The position numbers and the translations under genes were made by a program. From Tubulanus polymorphus (lineage: Eukaryota > Nemertea > Palaeonemertea > Tubulaniformes > Tubulanidae), in assembly GCF_964204645.1 (NCBI RefSeq), contig NC_134030.1:9114278-9174277 (forward strand): a stretch of 60,000 nt of DNA, given 5' to 3'. The notes beneath the pieces were generated by a model. It was not told the DNA's origin and searched no databases. It saw nothing but the letters and a program-made list of their open reading frames with translations. The stretch's first letter is position 1; the number at the start of each line of letters is the position of its first letter. Positions 11,383-23,837 of the stretch are shown piece by piece.

Positions 11383-11738
11383 TTACATGTCGTAAACTTC
11401 TTCGCGACCGAATCTGAACGGTACGTGGGCCTTCTCTCGTTTGGTATCCCGTACAAATCGCTTTCCGTATCGGAGCAGCGATCGCTTGTCTTCTGCTTCG
11501 GCGGCCTGGTCGTCTTCGTCTCGCTTTCCGTATCTGAACAACTGACGTTTGCCGAATCGCATGATAGATCCTCGTTTGCCGTATCGGAACATGTTTCCTC
11601 GTTTGCCGAATCTCATGATGCTTCCACGGCCGTATCTCAACAGGGCGCCTCGTTTGTCGTCGCTCAGGTCGTATAGGTCGGCCGAGTCTTCCGCGCTGTT
11701 ACCATTAGGCTCCTCACCGAGGTATTTCTGTAAGCTTT
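11383..11738 (-). CDS. Neuropeptide precursor, terminal coding exon: LFRYamide/FMRFamide-like multi-peptide
   Basis: The exon opens after the 3' splice site TTGTTCTTATCTTTGCAG (AG at 11739-11740) in phase 1 and ends at TAA. It encodes about 118 residues: an acidic spacer (KYLGEEPNGNSAEDSADLY), then peptides bounded by KR, GKR or GR. The predicted amidated products are GALLRY, GSIMRF (twice), GNMFRY, QLFRY (probably pyro-Glu), SLLRY and a longer one ending AHVPFRF. The tail EEVYDM closes the precursor. In every case Gly before a basic residue would be the amide donor. Family knowledge: this is the layout of lophotrochozoan LFRFa/LFRYa (sNPF-like) and FMRFa-related precursors, which act as secreted neurotransmitters through GPCRs. 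The exon has no signal peptide; a compatible one lies at 36,278-36,365. Mixed RY and RF ends in one precursor are unusual. Paralogue assignment (LFRYa or FMRFa) is uncertain. Confidence 0.88.
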
Positions 11739-12848
11739 CTGCAAAGATAAGAACAAACAATTTCCTTTCAGATTATTGGATTGCCATTTACTTTTCCGCA
11801 TAGTTCATTCGGATACAGCAAATTTTTAAATGACTCCAATCAAAGGAAGTTCAAGATTTGCTTTAAATTGCCTCCGATTGACTCGATTCTGAACGTCTCA
11901 ATTGAAAAAAGAACCCAAGTGGCTCGGACGCGGTGCTTAATTGTACCGGAACAATTTTCTGGATATTCTTTCTACCCAAACGGTTTGGACGCAGTGCTAA
12001 ATTGTACCGGAACGATTTTCAGGTTATTCCTTCTTTTCCGAGATGCTTTCAAAACCACTATTATAATAGAGTATGTACAACGGCAAAAATGGATGCGCCC
12101 TATAGCGTATAAACAACGGCGGAAACTATTTTTAATTTCAGTCGCATGAAATGGAACTAATTGCGAAGTGGCTATCGCTATGCCGGATACGAGGTGAAAT
12201 TCGACGATAAAACCTATCGTTGATGCGAATTTGAGTTTCAATTTCCGCGATTTACCGTACAGTAAGCACCGTCAAATAGGCTCACTATCAATTTGCGCAG
12301 ATCACGTTGAAATCGCGTTTCATTAAACTGTTGAAATTGAATTATACGCAGGGTCTCGTGCATTGCGATGAATGCCTAACCGAGCCCTGGTAGTATGTAA
12401 CCTTTCCGTTGACACACCCGATAATTCGATAATTCATTCGCTTGTGAAGCCGCGATATACTTCGTTAAAATGGAAATTGTCATCATCTTTTAAAACGCGT
12501 ATAAATCGAAAAACTGTTAAATCGTGTACCCGACTCACGAAGAGATTTCGCCTTGATGGTTGGGCTTAGGGGAGGCGTGAATGTCATCGTCGCGACTTCA
12601 TTTACATAATTGATATCGCGCACCTGTTGCGCCCGCGTTTAATCCGCTGGTACTTCCGGTAAATCATGCGCAGCACTCGTTAATTACTTCCGGTTAATAC
12701 ATCAACAATTCTTTGAAACCGGCACCGAGATAACGTGATAGAAATTTGACGTACTAGGGATCAGTTCCAGAAACTAACGTGACAAGCGTAAACTCAATCT
12801 GACTCGCCGCCACACCCTGTAGCGCATCTACCCAATTCTAACTACAGC

Positions 12849-13080
12849 CGCGATCACACGACCATTTTGACCCGGGTCGAATTTGGCGAATTTGACCCGG
12901 GCCAAATTTTAGCACGGGTCAAATAATTGCGACGTGTGAATTGCAACTGGTCCCGGAAGTGACTCGCTTCGTTTTGTCTAGAATCGAATTGGTGAAATGT
13001 TTTCTCTAATAAGGCACGGGCCAAGTTTGGCTCAGGCGTGCCAATCTGACCCGGGCCAAATCGTCTCAATCGATTCAACT
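12849..13080. repeat. Interspersed repeat, GATCACACGA family, copy 1
   Basis: Starts GCGATCACACGACCATTTTG and is rich in CCCGGGCCAAAT blocks in both orientations. The first and last ~30 bp are rough inverted complements. The order of blocks (GATCACACGA, AGCAC, GTGAATTG..ACTGG, CCGGAAGTGAC, GGCCAAATCGTCTC) is repeated at 19,491-19,680. Probably a non-autonomous DNA element; type unknown. Confidence 0.6.
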
Positions 13081-14446
13081 TCCATTTTGAAATCTGCACC
13101 CGACTTCATAGTCGCATATCGGGTGTAAATCAAATCAAATGAAAGTCAGTCTTGATTCTGCTGCGTAATCGGCACGTACAACGCGCTATACGGCGAAACG
13201 AAACGGTTTCGTATCTGTTGACATATCCTGACTTTCGTGAATAGAAGTTATTTCCGCGATAACAATATCTTTAGGTATCTAAAATAGATCAAGACCTATG
13301 TCTATTCAGTATGCGTGATATTATTATTCCATGCCGCTTCATTTCCTACGGAAGGGCAACGTGTAAGCATGTATGAAATGAGAAATGCCCAGATCGTGTG
13401 CAAGGCCATCAGCTTATAGTCGATTTGAAAAATTCGACGAATCATTGGAAATGTACTTAATATATAATTCCTTTTAACAACCACGGACGAATTCACCTTT
13501 CCCGGGTTTCAGAATAAGCAACTGGACTACTTGATCAATAACTTACTACCTATACTATCTAATATCTAATACTTCCGACTAATTGTTAGGCTTAAAATGA
13601 TACCCTGTTTCTCGGATTCGGCCGGGTCATTAATCACAATGAAATTCATCATCAGTTCATTTCTGTAGCTGCCGGGTCTTTTATAGTAAGCTTGATCATG
13701 ATCTTTTAAAAGTAATGTACCGAGTAGAACGTCGACTTTAAAGCTCGGCAGAAATAAGAAACAATGTAACAATCTTTTTAGTCTTAATGAACGTATTTAT
13801 ATCAGTGTGTATTCATATCAGTGTGTATCAAATCAAAGTGTTGATTTTCTCGAAAACTGAACTGCGTGCAAAATGAACTCATCTCCACCCTAAATAGAAA
13901 ACAGTCATCTACTCCACCCACCTCCGCATCTCGATGACATTTGACTAATCAGTAAACTAGTTTCCGACCATAATTTCAAATTTCACAAATGTCTTTAATG
14001 ATACGTTTTGTGTTTCTTGTTCCCGAGAGTTGGCAGTGCGACGTACTTGATTCGATCTAACAGTACATGTCACGGAATAGGTAAGCAAGCTATTGTCTGG
14101 GATTCGGATCAACCGAGGTAACTAACCGCTAGAGCATTAGGTCGAGTGTTTTCTGTCGTTGTCTTTATTGATCCGTGTGTCATTTGAAAAACAAAAACGA
14201 AAAAACAAATTTCTCTTTCTTTGGTAAAATGCTCCGCGAATAGCCTTCGATATATACTGATTATCCGTTTCCTCGTGGAGAACAATTCATCTTTTTTTCT
14301 GGAAGCTAGCCACGACATTTTTTTCAGAAATCGCGCTGGCCGCAATCATTGTCGTCAACACTCGGTAAAGCATCTAGACAAAACGGAAAAATCCCGAAAG
14401 TCGGAAATCTCAACACACCGAAGAAACGATGTAGTGCGGTCTGATG

Positions 14447-14731
14447 CATGACTCGAACCCGATGGCATCGCTACACCCAGCCAAGTCATGAACCCAGCCA
14501 CTCCGGGTGAGCAGGTACATGCGCGGGTTTGCGGCAAGAAAACCGGCGGCACCAGTCAGATTGCCCGTTGTATAATCGCTGAGGCAGTTTCACGGATAAA
14601 CAATTAATGGAAAAACCCGGGCTAAAATAAAACGGGATATCATCTAAGCTGCGCATGCAGCTGCGCACTCTGGCTAATAATAGTGGCGAGTCACGATGCG
14701 ATCGCGTTCGAATCCCTGCCGGGGGACGATG
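14447..14731. mobile_element. tRNA-like foldback element, copy 2 (left end eroded)
   Basis: Matches the 3,297-3,635 element along most of its length, including GCAGGTACATGCGCGG, ACCAGTCAGATTGC, AAAACCCGGGCTAAAATAAAACGGG and a right arm with GTTCGAATCCCTGCC. The left terminus is degraded, so no target-site duplication can be read. Confidence 0.75.
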
Positions 14732-15155
14732 GGTTTGAATGAGAATGACATTTTGATAATGTGAAAGATCCCTCGACACTTCGGTTTTCCTGAATCCCGA
14801 CTCCTACACGCGTTTGAAGTAACTATACGACACTATCCTGGAGAAAAAAGCTTATGAATCACAAAATCGTCCTACTCACGCCGGATTATATACGGGCTAT
14901 TAATAAAGATTACCGGCGTCTGGTGGGAGGTAGCGGAGAGTTGATATCTATCTATAGAGCACAAGTATTCGAAAGCTCCTACCGGTTATAAAACAACGTT
15001 GTCCCATCGAGGCGATGAGAGATCGGATGAATAAATACATTCTGTAAACTGAAAAAGCTTAGAAACCTTAATTAGACTAAATACTTTGAGGATAAATTCA
15101 TAAAAACGCCCTTTCATGTATAAATACGGCGACTGGTGTTGCCCTCGACGTTTTA

Positions 15156-15156
<1 letters not shown>

Positions 15157-15186
<30 letters not shown>
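15157..15186. repeat. (TA)n microsatellite
   Basis: About 15 TA units directly abutting the 130-bp perfect palindrome. Confidence 0.9.
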
Positions 15187-15189
<3 letters not shown>

Positions 15190-15316
15190 TGGCTTTTACG
15201 ACCAGGGGGGCCCGTTTGACTAGGAGAAAAAACTCTATTATATATATATATATATATATATATAATAGAGTTTTTTCTCCTAGTCAAACGGGCCCCCCTG
15301 GTCGTAAAAGCCAGTC
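15187..15316. repeat. Perfect 130-bp palindrome with AT-repeat centre
   Basis: Two 65-bp arms that are exact inverted complements: each begins GACTGGCTTTTACGACC, contains GGGGGGCCCGTTTGAC and GGAGAAAAAACTC, and runs into a shared TA core centred at 15,251/15,252. No coding content. Confidence 0.95.
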
Positions 15317-15870
15317 AATGAACATCATTCAACATTCTGTTCTTCTGACAGACTTGTTTTGGCTGACGAGGGATTAATAAAGATCACTAAACCCCCGTGG
15401 GATTTCGACGACTTTCTTCGACAAAAAGAAAAAAAAACGACGGAAAATTCGGGAAACGACTTTTGATTTAATTTAAGAGTATATCACCGCTACACATTAC
15501 AAAATCCACTTCGGGTCACAGTCAGCTTGAAATACTTAAATTAGCTCCAAGGGAGGGACAAACGACTACGAACGATGCAGTAGGCTATGTGTGACCCTGG
15601 TCAAGGCAGATTAGAATTGATTTTCATTAATATTTCAATGAAAATCAAGCTCACCTTTTAACATGGATAAATGACACAGAAAGAAGTCTTTTTACTTTAT
15701 CTATGAATTATTTCAATCTAATTTGTTTTCATAAAAATTTCATGACGACGAAGCAGTAATCTTAGCGACTTATAATTAATTCATATATGACTAGATATTC
15801 GATCTTTTGAGCACGTATATTAAAAATCAACTAGCAACGAAAGCACATAAAGATTTATTTCTGTCAAAAG

Positions 15871-16222
15871 GCTGTCGGCATCTTAAATCGTCGGTGTGAT
15901 GCGTAATTTACACTGTTTCATAACGTAAACAATTACATTCGGTAATAGGTGTTATTTGTGGAAACGAGGAGCGTAGTATTTAGCGCCTAATATATAACAC
16001 GTTCAAACTACTTGTAGTAGGTATATAAATGTATATATATGCGTCCTATATCTTCGGGTTGGACCTCTGTAATTCTGATAACAAGCTGTCGACATCTTTA
16101 ATCACCAGTATACATGTATAATTTAAACCGTCTCATTTACGTCAACAATTACATTCGATAATCAGCAGTATCTGCGTAATTTGAGGAACCGATAAGGTGA
16201 TACTTAGTGCCTAACATTTCAT
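15871..16222. repeat. Diverged direct duplication (two ~120-140 bp units)
   Basis: Units at about 15,871-15,995 and 16,086-16,222 share an ordered set of blocks (CTGTCG-CATCTT-AATC, CAACAATTACATTCG / AACAATTACATTCG, TAGTGCCTAA / TAGCGCCTAA). The period is about 215 bp. Confidence 0.6.
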
Positions 16223-16395
16223 GTGATAAATATGTAATATATGTCATCTGTGACACCGGTGCTGAGCGCTCGTGTTACATAATATTTTGGTTGGTTTTGG
16301 TTGCCTTAATTGATATGGGCTCTAAACAATTTCAGAGTCCGGTTTTACGAAAGAAACCATGTGGGGAGATGGATAGATTGAGAGATGGAATGACG

Positions 16396-16399
<4 letters not shown>

Positions 16400-16438
<39 letters not shown>

Positions 16439-16525
16439 AGGGAGGGAGGGAGGGAGGGAGGGAGGGAGGGAGGGAGGGAGGGAGGGAGGGAGGGAGGGAG
16501 GGAGGGAGGGAGGGAGGGAGGGAGG

Positions 16526-16610
<85 letters not shown>
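16400..16610. repeat. Compound purine microsatellite (GA)n-(GGGA)n-(GA)n
   Basis: A 210-bp uninterrupted polypurine tract on the + strand: GA repeats, then about 24 GGGA units, then GA repeats. The apparent open frames here are repeat translations. Confidence 0.97.
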
Positions 16611-16611
<1 letters not shown>

Positions 16612-19490
16612 AGGGGCCCGCCTACTATCTACCCACCTACGCGCCGTGTAACACGCAAACATTCATTAACGAATAGCTCATTTGAACCCCCAAGTTGAAA
16701 TATTGTTAATCCACAATAGTAAAAATGGTTCTTTTTAAGAGTCATTGAAATATACGTCTCGTCTCGAGGCAATTGATAATGACTTTTAGTGGATTCCCCA
16801 CGCAGACGAGACGTATTTCCTGTCATTCTTTGATATTTGTCATCGACGGAAATTATTTCAAATCGACCTGTTTTATCGCGGGAGAGTGCGAAATCTTGTT
16901 CTCGTTTAAAACGATTTCATACTGGTCTCGACGCGATCAAAGGGAGGAATTTACTCGCGGAAAAAGTCGATATTCCCGGAAACTCGGCGAAAAACATAGA
17001 TGACTCCGACTCAGAAATTGATTCGTGTCACTTCTCAATATATGTACTTTCTTTTCCATAGCTTTTAGTTGTACAACGGTAGATTTGAGTGACACGGATC
17101 GCGTGGGCAGCTGGTATTTTGAAAAGTATCAATTCTTTTATTTACGGTTATGAAATCGTATTCTTAACTTCGTATTTTGAGAGGGCATGATCTTTTGAGA
17201 TTCCCACACACGTACGGCGATTATTCGGGGTAGAAATGAACTCCTATATAAATTATCTGATATATCTTATTTGATCTAGAACAAAGGTCTTCGTGCGACG
17301 TTTTACCAATCCTACTATCATTTGTGATGATAATGACGACGACGATGAACGCGATTTATGCAGAAATCCCCCGCTAAAAGGTTTTCAAAGTAATTCATAT
17401 GTGTTCCGACCAAATGAATATGTTTATCTTTAAAACGTTTTTCCCTAATCGAGCAACGAAGTTTTCCATCCCAAAATGACATACATTTCCTACGGCTGTT
17501 TCTTATATAGTATTTCTTTTTTCGTATATCGCCTCTTTGATATGTTCTATTCGTAAATCAGGCTTCATTCGAATTCGCCGGGATCAATCAAATAATCAAC
17601 AAGACATCGTTTTTATAGCGCGATCGGCGTTTAAGAAAGTTATTCTTAATATACGTGACACACGTATTCTATCCTATAATAGCTAATCTCTTATTGAGAG
17701 TATGGATGGAGATGAAAAGAAATGGAACCGTCTCTATTTCCCTTTCTCTTTACGTTTGAACCCGCGGGAATTTTCCGTCGGTAGCGACGTATCGAATGGT
17801 ATCAAAGATAAACACGGTCGCACCTACGTAAGGCGATGAGGCCTCAACGCACTGGAAATTACAAGTCGGTCTCTCATTTCACCTGAGAGCCTTCGCTTCA
17901 AAAGCGGCTAAAAATTCTGAGCTAGCTATACGGCGTACACGATACCTTCCAACGCAATGTGACGAGGGAATATATCGAAGTGAAAATCTTACAGCGAAAA
18001 CGACCCCCGCTTTCTACCGATCGTTTATCGAGACATCAAAGCTCGTATAGCGAGGTACATGAAACCGTTTCAGCTAATTGGTGACGATTTTATTCGTGAA
18101 GATTTCCAACCGTTTTACACATCTCTTTCGCAGTCTATTTCGCTCCCGTTTTCAGGGACGAGCGGTATACGGTTAATGTCGTTATCGCGGACTCGGAAGT
18201 TACTGTCTCATCGACATCAAAGTTTTCTGAATATTTTATGTCGAAAATCAGATAGCTGGTGTGCCACGCGCGCCGCCGTTTTCTACAGGTTTCGGCCCTG
18301 TATTTCAGGAAAGATTCAATCGCTGACGGTTCTAATTACTGCAGTGATCCCGAACCCGAGCGATATCACTCGAAACCTCCATAACATCGGAAATACGTAA
18401 AGATGATTTATAATTATTTGAATAGAATTACGTAGATTCATCTATTCAGTGGAAGTTGACTTATTAGAATCACGTATTAACTCTCCTCTCAGGACCGCAG
18501 TACCGAGCACGTACCCCGAATTTTGGGGAGGGAAGATGCCTGAAAAATGGCATTTCTATTGGATATAACAATTATATTTGCAAAATGGGCACCTTCCCAA
18601 AATTCCTAGGGTGCAACTAGGTCCCTCCTGTCGCTCTTTCAGCTGGTGCCGCCTCCTGGGCGCGGATGAGCGATTGTCCCACACGCTCGGGAGGATCTGT
18701 CTGCCACCATCACGACTCAACGATGAATTTCTTTAATATATGATCAATCGATAAAACGAAAACAAAAACAAATCAACTCCCCGTCAAACCCTGGATGATA
18801 TCAAAGTTTTCACTTCTAACGCGCATGCACTCATCCAGACTAGTGTTTATCGTGGTGATGCTGTCAAATGGTCGTCCGTCGGATCACGTGACCGAGCAAA
18901 GAGAGACGATCTGTGTAATTTCTGTCATTCGGTTACTACTGCGGTGACGTCATCGAACAAGCGTATGATTACTGGTAAATAGCCATCCGGTAGACGTCGC
19001 GTGAATATATATTGCCGAGTAGTAAATTACGGTAATAAATACATCAGGCGGATGCAGGAATGCGTTACGACCACGCCATAACGTCGACGCTAACCACCAA
19101 TCGGGAATATGATTTACGCTTCGTAACTATGTGTCATTGTTGCGCGTAGATTTAATGACAATTGATGGCACTCGAGCGACGCAACAGTAAACATCGGCGA
19201 CAAGTTCAAAAACGGCCTCGTAAAAGCCAATTCAAACAAAGAATAAATCAGTCATTCGGCTAGATAAACGACAATACTACCCTCAAATCTACGCTACTAT
19301 TATCAGCTGCAAATAAAATATTGTTTGTGTCTTGCGCCCAGATGTGATTTAGGAGCCTATTTCTTCGCTCGAACTAAATCCCAACACACATCGAATTGAA
19401 CGCCATCGAACGCCGAGTTCAGATAGCAAGTTTCGTCCAAACAACGACGAACTTTTGGAATTATTTATGCATCGAAATATGAATAAGCCG

Positions 19491-19680
19491 CGATCACACG
19501 AGCGTTTATGGCCGATGTCTGTTTGGCCAAACTAAAACCAGTCCCGAGCCAAATCTTAGCACAAATCATATTGCGCGTGAATTGTAACTGGTTCCGGAAG
19601 TGACGCACTTCGCGTTGTTTAAGCATTGTTTCGAATCGGGCCTGATCCGTTTCAATTTGGCCGGGGCCAAATCGTCTCCG
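19491..19680. repeat. GATCACACGA-family repeat, copy 2
   Basis: Same start (GCGATCACACGA) and same block order as 12,849-13,080, more diverged and shorter. It ends at GGCCAAATCGTCTC. Confidence 0.6.
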
Positions 19681-20983
19681 TATTATTGCCGCTATATTTG
19701 TGTATCTTCAGAGTACGAGAGCCATGTTTCATACCTGGGCTTGAAGTATGAATACACGTAGACATACGAAGATAATATATTCATGTCATTTGACTGGAAG
19801 TGATGGTATATATTGTTTGATGATGATGACGAAAAAAGAAGAATATAGATATTTATATATACAATACAAGGTTATGTTTATATTCATATTAGATATATGT
19901 ACATGGTTGTATAGTGTATTAGAACGCACGACTGAGTAACTTAAAACGCTTGTCCTATATGCCGACTTATCAACCACTGCGTCGGCGTGCATTTTTTAAC
20001 GTTCACTTAGCACCGAGGTTATTTCACATGGTACCCACGTACAGCAGACACGACAATGGACAGACGAGAGATTTTTCCATATCGACGGTTCCTGACATTT
20101 CCCCCGTGGCGAAATTTTTATCCACGGTATAGAAAGAAAAAAAAAACTAGCGTGTGCAATACAAGCAGCGGGCAACGTAATTTCCTTGAGAAAATGTCGC
20201 GGGAAACAAATTGAATCTACGCGCAGACGTTTGTGATCCTTTTCTACAGGATATGTTGACCGTATCGCTGACTGATAAAAAATAAATATCAGAAGTCAGA
20301 AGCGACAGCTAACTTTCGGTTTTCTGCGTATACAAAAGCGATGCTTGACTTTTGTTGTAATACGAACAACTTCAGAAATGTGGGACGAAATTGTAAAACG
20401 ATATACGGCGGTACACCCTGGGAAAGGGAAACGCCGTTATTAGATATGTTAGGTGGATTTTAGTCGAACGTCTAGACGATTCGTAAGCCGATACCGGGGC
20501 TATATTGACATGGGACGATTAGATTCTTTTCTGTTGTCGACGTATGACAATTATATAAATATGAATTGCGAAGACGAAATTGCGAGCGATGTACCATTTG
20601 GTTATTTTGTTGGCCGGCTGTTGGCGACAGATAATCAAAATGAATTGATAGGCATTTGATGAAACTTTTGCATATTGCTATACAGAGAAGTTTCGTTTCT
20701 CTGTAAGCGCGTGGCGGTTCGATATGAATGTAATCGCGTAGACTATTGTTAATCAAAGGGAACAGAGCAGAATTGACCATGGGTCATCATCGTTGCATAT
20801 TGCATTTTGAAGTCGACAAGCTGACAGCGTCGACATATAGAAAAAAGTCTTTAAGATGAGAACGTTGAAAGGATCTCGCTTGTTTTCCGTGCCAACAACA
20901 ACGCGAGTGTCACTAACATAAATGGCTTCGATCCGAAGTGTTTGATATTGGTAAGATAATAATATTTTCGTCGACGTCGGCGC

Positions 20984-20993
20984 GTATATAAGG
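20984..20993 (+). promoter_or_regulatory. TATA-like box, no gene assigned
   Basis: TATATAAGG in a GC-richer context (GCGCGTATATAAGGTC), followed by GTTCATCAAGCGACGG about 30 bp on. No coding exon was found downstream, so this is a motif match only. Confidence 0.25.
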
Positions 20994-21351
20994 TCAAACA
21001 TCTTTTCGTGTTCATCAAGCGACGGATGTTCGTTCGCGTCGGTGGATCAGACGAGAGTGCAGATAAAAAGAGAAAAAATTACCGACGATCACACGTTCCG
21101 AGATAAGTAATGGGTAAATACATAATGCACCTTTCGTATTCACTCTTCTCCGGATTTGGAACATTGATCCTTCCGTATTCACGAGCGATTGTTAGTTTGT
21201 CATCGAAAGTCAGTTCGCACAAATTAATCCCCCGATTCAGAAAGATCTCGATGACACGAAAGTGCATTGTATTTTATTTTAGTCCAATTCGAAATGTCGA
21301 ATAACTTTCGACTTTCGACTTAATGCTTTTACTTCAAACTCGAAGCAGGTT

Positions 21352-21727
21352 TTTGACGCCGTAAAAACCGTTACAATGATGTTTATATACACATGCGTCA
21401 TTTAAGTGGTTATGTGCGTGTCGATGTGCACTACGTCATCAGTATTTGGCGTTTAAAAATTACAATTACAATAATGAATTTGTCGTTTATTTTGTTGTTG
21501 AAAATATTTCGCAACTCTTATCTTATCTCTGATAAATTTTGATAATTATACCAATATCCCAGACTGGCTAGACTGGTAACCGGTCGACTCAATTCACTTA
21601 TCGATATTCATTTTCAACCAAAAATAAGTTCATTGTTCGTTAATAATGCATAATTCAACTGTAAAATGGTTTATTACGCAATATGTGTTATTTTTTTTCT
21701 TCAAGGTGTCATAAAACTTTACAGTTA
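21352..21727 (+). mobile_element. ~400-bp GACGCC-ended repeat, copy B
   Basis: Starts TTTGACGCCGTAAAAACCG and ends TTCAAGGTGTCATAAAACTT. Contains GTGCACTACGTCATCAGTAT and AACCGGTCGACTCAATTCAC. About the same length and order as copies A and C. Confidence 0.75.
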
Positions 21728-22075
21728 GGTTTCTTAATCACGTGTAGGCGGTATATAGATTCGGTAATATTATTCAAGCATTTCAAAGTCATCCCTTGTA
21801 CAAATTAAGGCGGATTGAATCAAGCACCAATCAAAAGAATCACGAAGGAATAGAATCATCAATAGTTTCTATCTATCAAAACATTACGGTGTTGATTTGT
21901 TGGTATTCCGTCAACTTTCACGAATGACATCACGGCAAATTATCAACGCTATGTATAAACTGCCTTAGACATGAGCAAAATGTATAGGGGCACTTAAACG
22001 AATTGCAATAACTTGAAAATCATTATCAGTATGTGTTTAGGGTGTGAAATCAGCTGCTCGCTTTTTCTGATATCA

Positions 22076-22086
22076 TCTCTATATAA
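22076..22086 (+). promoter_or_regulatory. TATA-like box, possible small transcript
   Basis: CTATATAAGGCC, followed about 115 bp later by an ATG (22,201) opening a 60-codon frame rich in Lys/Arg/Ser, with a GC-richer leader between. The product is unrecognised and may not be made. Confidence 0.25.
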
Positions 22087-22713
22087 GGCCATTACATCAA
22101 CAACCAGACTTTTTATCACTGATCATGCGCACGCGTCGGAGCTGATTTCGTCGTGGTAATTTCAACACGGTCGTTCGGTCGGTTACCGAGCGTTTAGTGC
22201 ATGAAAGCGATACGTCAAAATAACTCGACGAAAACAAAGAAACTTAAACTCGTCATTAGAAAACGATCGATCATTGAGGCGAAAATCGATAGCGATTCTT
22301 CTCGAATGTCTTCATACTTTCCCTTGCGTTTCCAGCGCAACTTCAAACTAAAACCATACGCGGATTGCTCGTTGCAATATTAAGGATCTTGGATTCATGA
22401 TCTAGGATCTTCAACAATTATATTTCTATATTCAAATTTTTGTTTTTTTAAATATTTGATTATTATTCAGTAATTCTTGAATAACACATTTCATGGTTGT
22501 AGGTGAATATCTTCTAGATGAAAATCCCATTTCATGTCAAGTACAAAGATTATTCAGATGTGACGGGGTCAACGATTCTATTTCTAAGTATAGCAACTTG
22601 TTGTTTTGTGTAGAATTGTATTTGTCAGGCGTGTTTGTAAAGTAATTACATGTAGTTGTATGCCTTCACTGTGTTTGTTTATGACATTGTCTACGCACCG
22701 CCTGTCACCTATG

Positions 22714-23130
22714 GTTTCGACGTCGTAACAACCGTTACAATAATGTTTAGATACATTGATACCTAGTGTGCGTTATTTAGGGGGTTCTATGTGAATCGAT
22801 GTGCACTACGTCATCAGTATTGGCGTCTCAAAATGACAATCACAATTGTTAATTTTGACGTGTATTTTGTAATAAAATATATTACATAACTCTTATTTCA
22901 TGTTTTGATAATTTTCAATAATCATCTTTGAGAGACTGTGCACTACGTCATCAATATATCGGAGCTAGACTGGTTGCCGGTCAATTCAATTCAATTATCG
23001 ATATAATCAAATCCAAAATAACTTTATTGATCCTTAAAATTATACTATAATTCATATCGTATCATTCGTTGTCGACAATATTAAGCGATATGTGTTATTT
23101 TTCAAGGCGTCAATAAACTTTCAAGTTAGT
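22714..23130 (+). mobile_element. ~400-bp GACGCC-ended repeat, copy C
   Basis: Starts TTTCGACGTCGTAACAACCG, contains GTGCACTACGTCATCAGTAT twice in variant form, and ends TTCAAGGCGTCAATAAACTT. It lies about 1 kb from copy B in the same orientation. Confidence 0.75.
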
Positions 23131-23155
23131 TTTATGTTACTATGCATGCGCGAAG

Positions 23156-23165
23156 ATTATATAAG
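23156..23165 (+). promoter_or_regulatory. TATA-like box, no gene assigned
   Basis: A third TATATAAGG on the same strand, 26 bp past the end of the 22,714-23,130 repeat. No downstream exon recognised. Confidence 0.2.
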
Positions 23166-23837
23166 GCACAGAAGAGATTTAAATCACTTAGATAGAGACA
23201 CTAACAGAGGTATTTGTTTCGGTTGACACCCGGCCAAGCATTTGAATAAAGATATTTTTTGTCGAGCGAGTAAAAAAAATTCTAGTTATTTTATGTAAGT
23301 TCAAATTTCTATCTTCGATAGGATATTCAATATTCTTAATGCGCTATAGATTGATCCATTTCAATGCGCGGGGTATAATTTGATTAAACGAAAACTGAAC
23401 TCGACGTATATCGATCGTCGTTTCATCGCGTGTTTTGGAAACGCGCGTGTTTTAGTACGTGGTTAATCGAGCGAGCTGATTTGTCTGAATCTGTTGGATA
23501 TTCGGCGATTGCCGGAAACATTAAGAACCGGAAACATGTTATTTTCACGGCCAGTTAGACACCCCGGCTCCGTTTATGCTTTAAAATTTCGTTTTTAATG
23601 AGTAATTTCATTTATCGCGGACATATTTCAATATTCAATCAGATGCAAATGGGAAATCGAGAATTGAAACGCAGTATGTACATATCGTGCGTTGAAGATG
23701 GTAATTCGCACGCAACACTGTTTCTGTTGGCTCCCTCACTTAGCCATAAATGTCGAGTCGTATTTTTAAGACGCAACGAAAATAATGGGTTTTTTATTTT
23801 ACCAAATGGGAAATCAATAAACCGTTAAGGTAAGTGA

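Noticed and set aside
11236-11676. 146-codon + strand frame with SVSEQ and FAESHD repeats
   Set aside because: Shadow of the peptide-coding exon on the other strand; the repeats mirror the RYGKR/RFGKR units.
7326-11738. The GPCR as the receptor for the neighbouring neuropeptide
   Set aside because: Proximity alone is no evidence in animal genomes, and the receptor subfamily is not resolved.
13302-13412. Alternative signal-peptide start (MALHTIWAFLISYML) upstream of the peptide exon, closer than 36.3 kb
   Set aside because: The only phase-1 donor available is a poor GTTGCC, the better GTAGGA is phase 0, and the hydrophobic core is short. The 36.3-kb exon fits phase, donor and signal far better.
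16207-16698. 163-codon frame of RE and GGRE repeats
   Set aside because: Translation of the GA/GGGA microsatellite.
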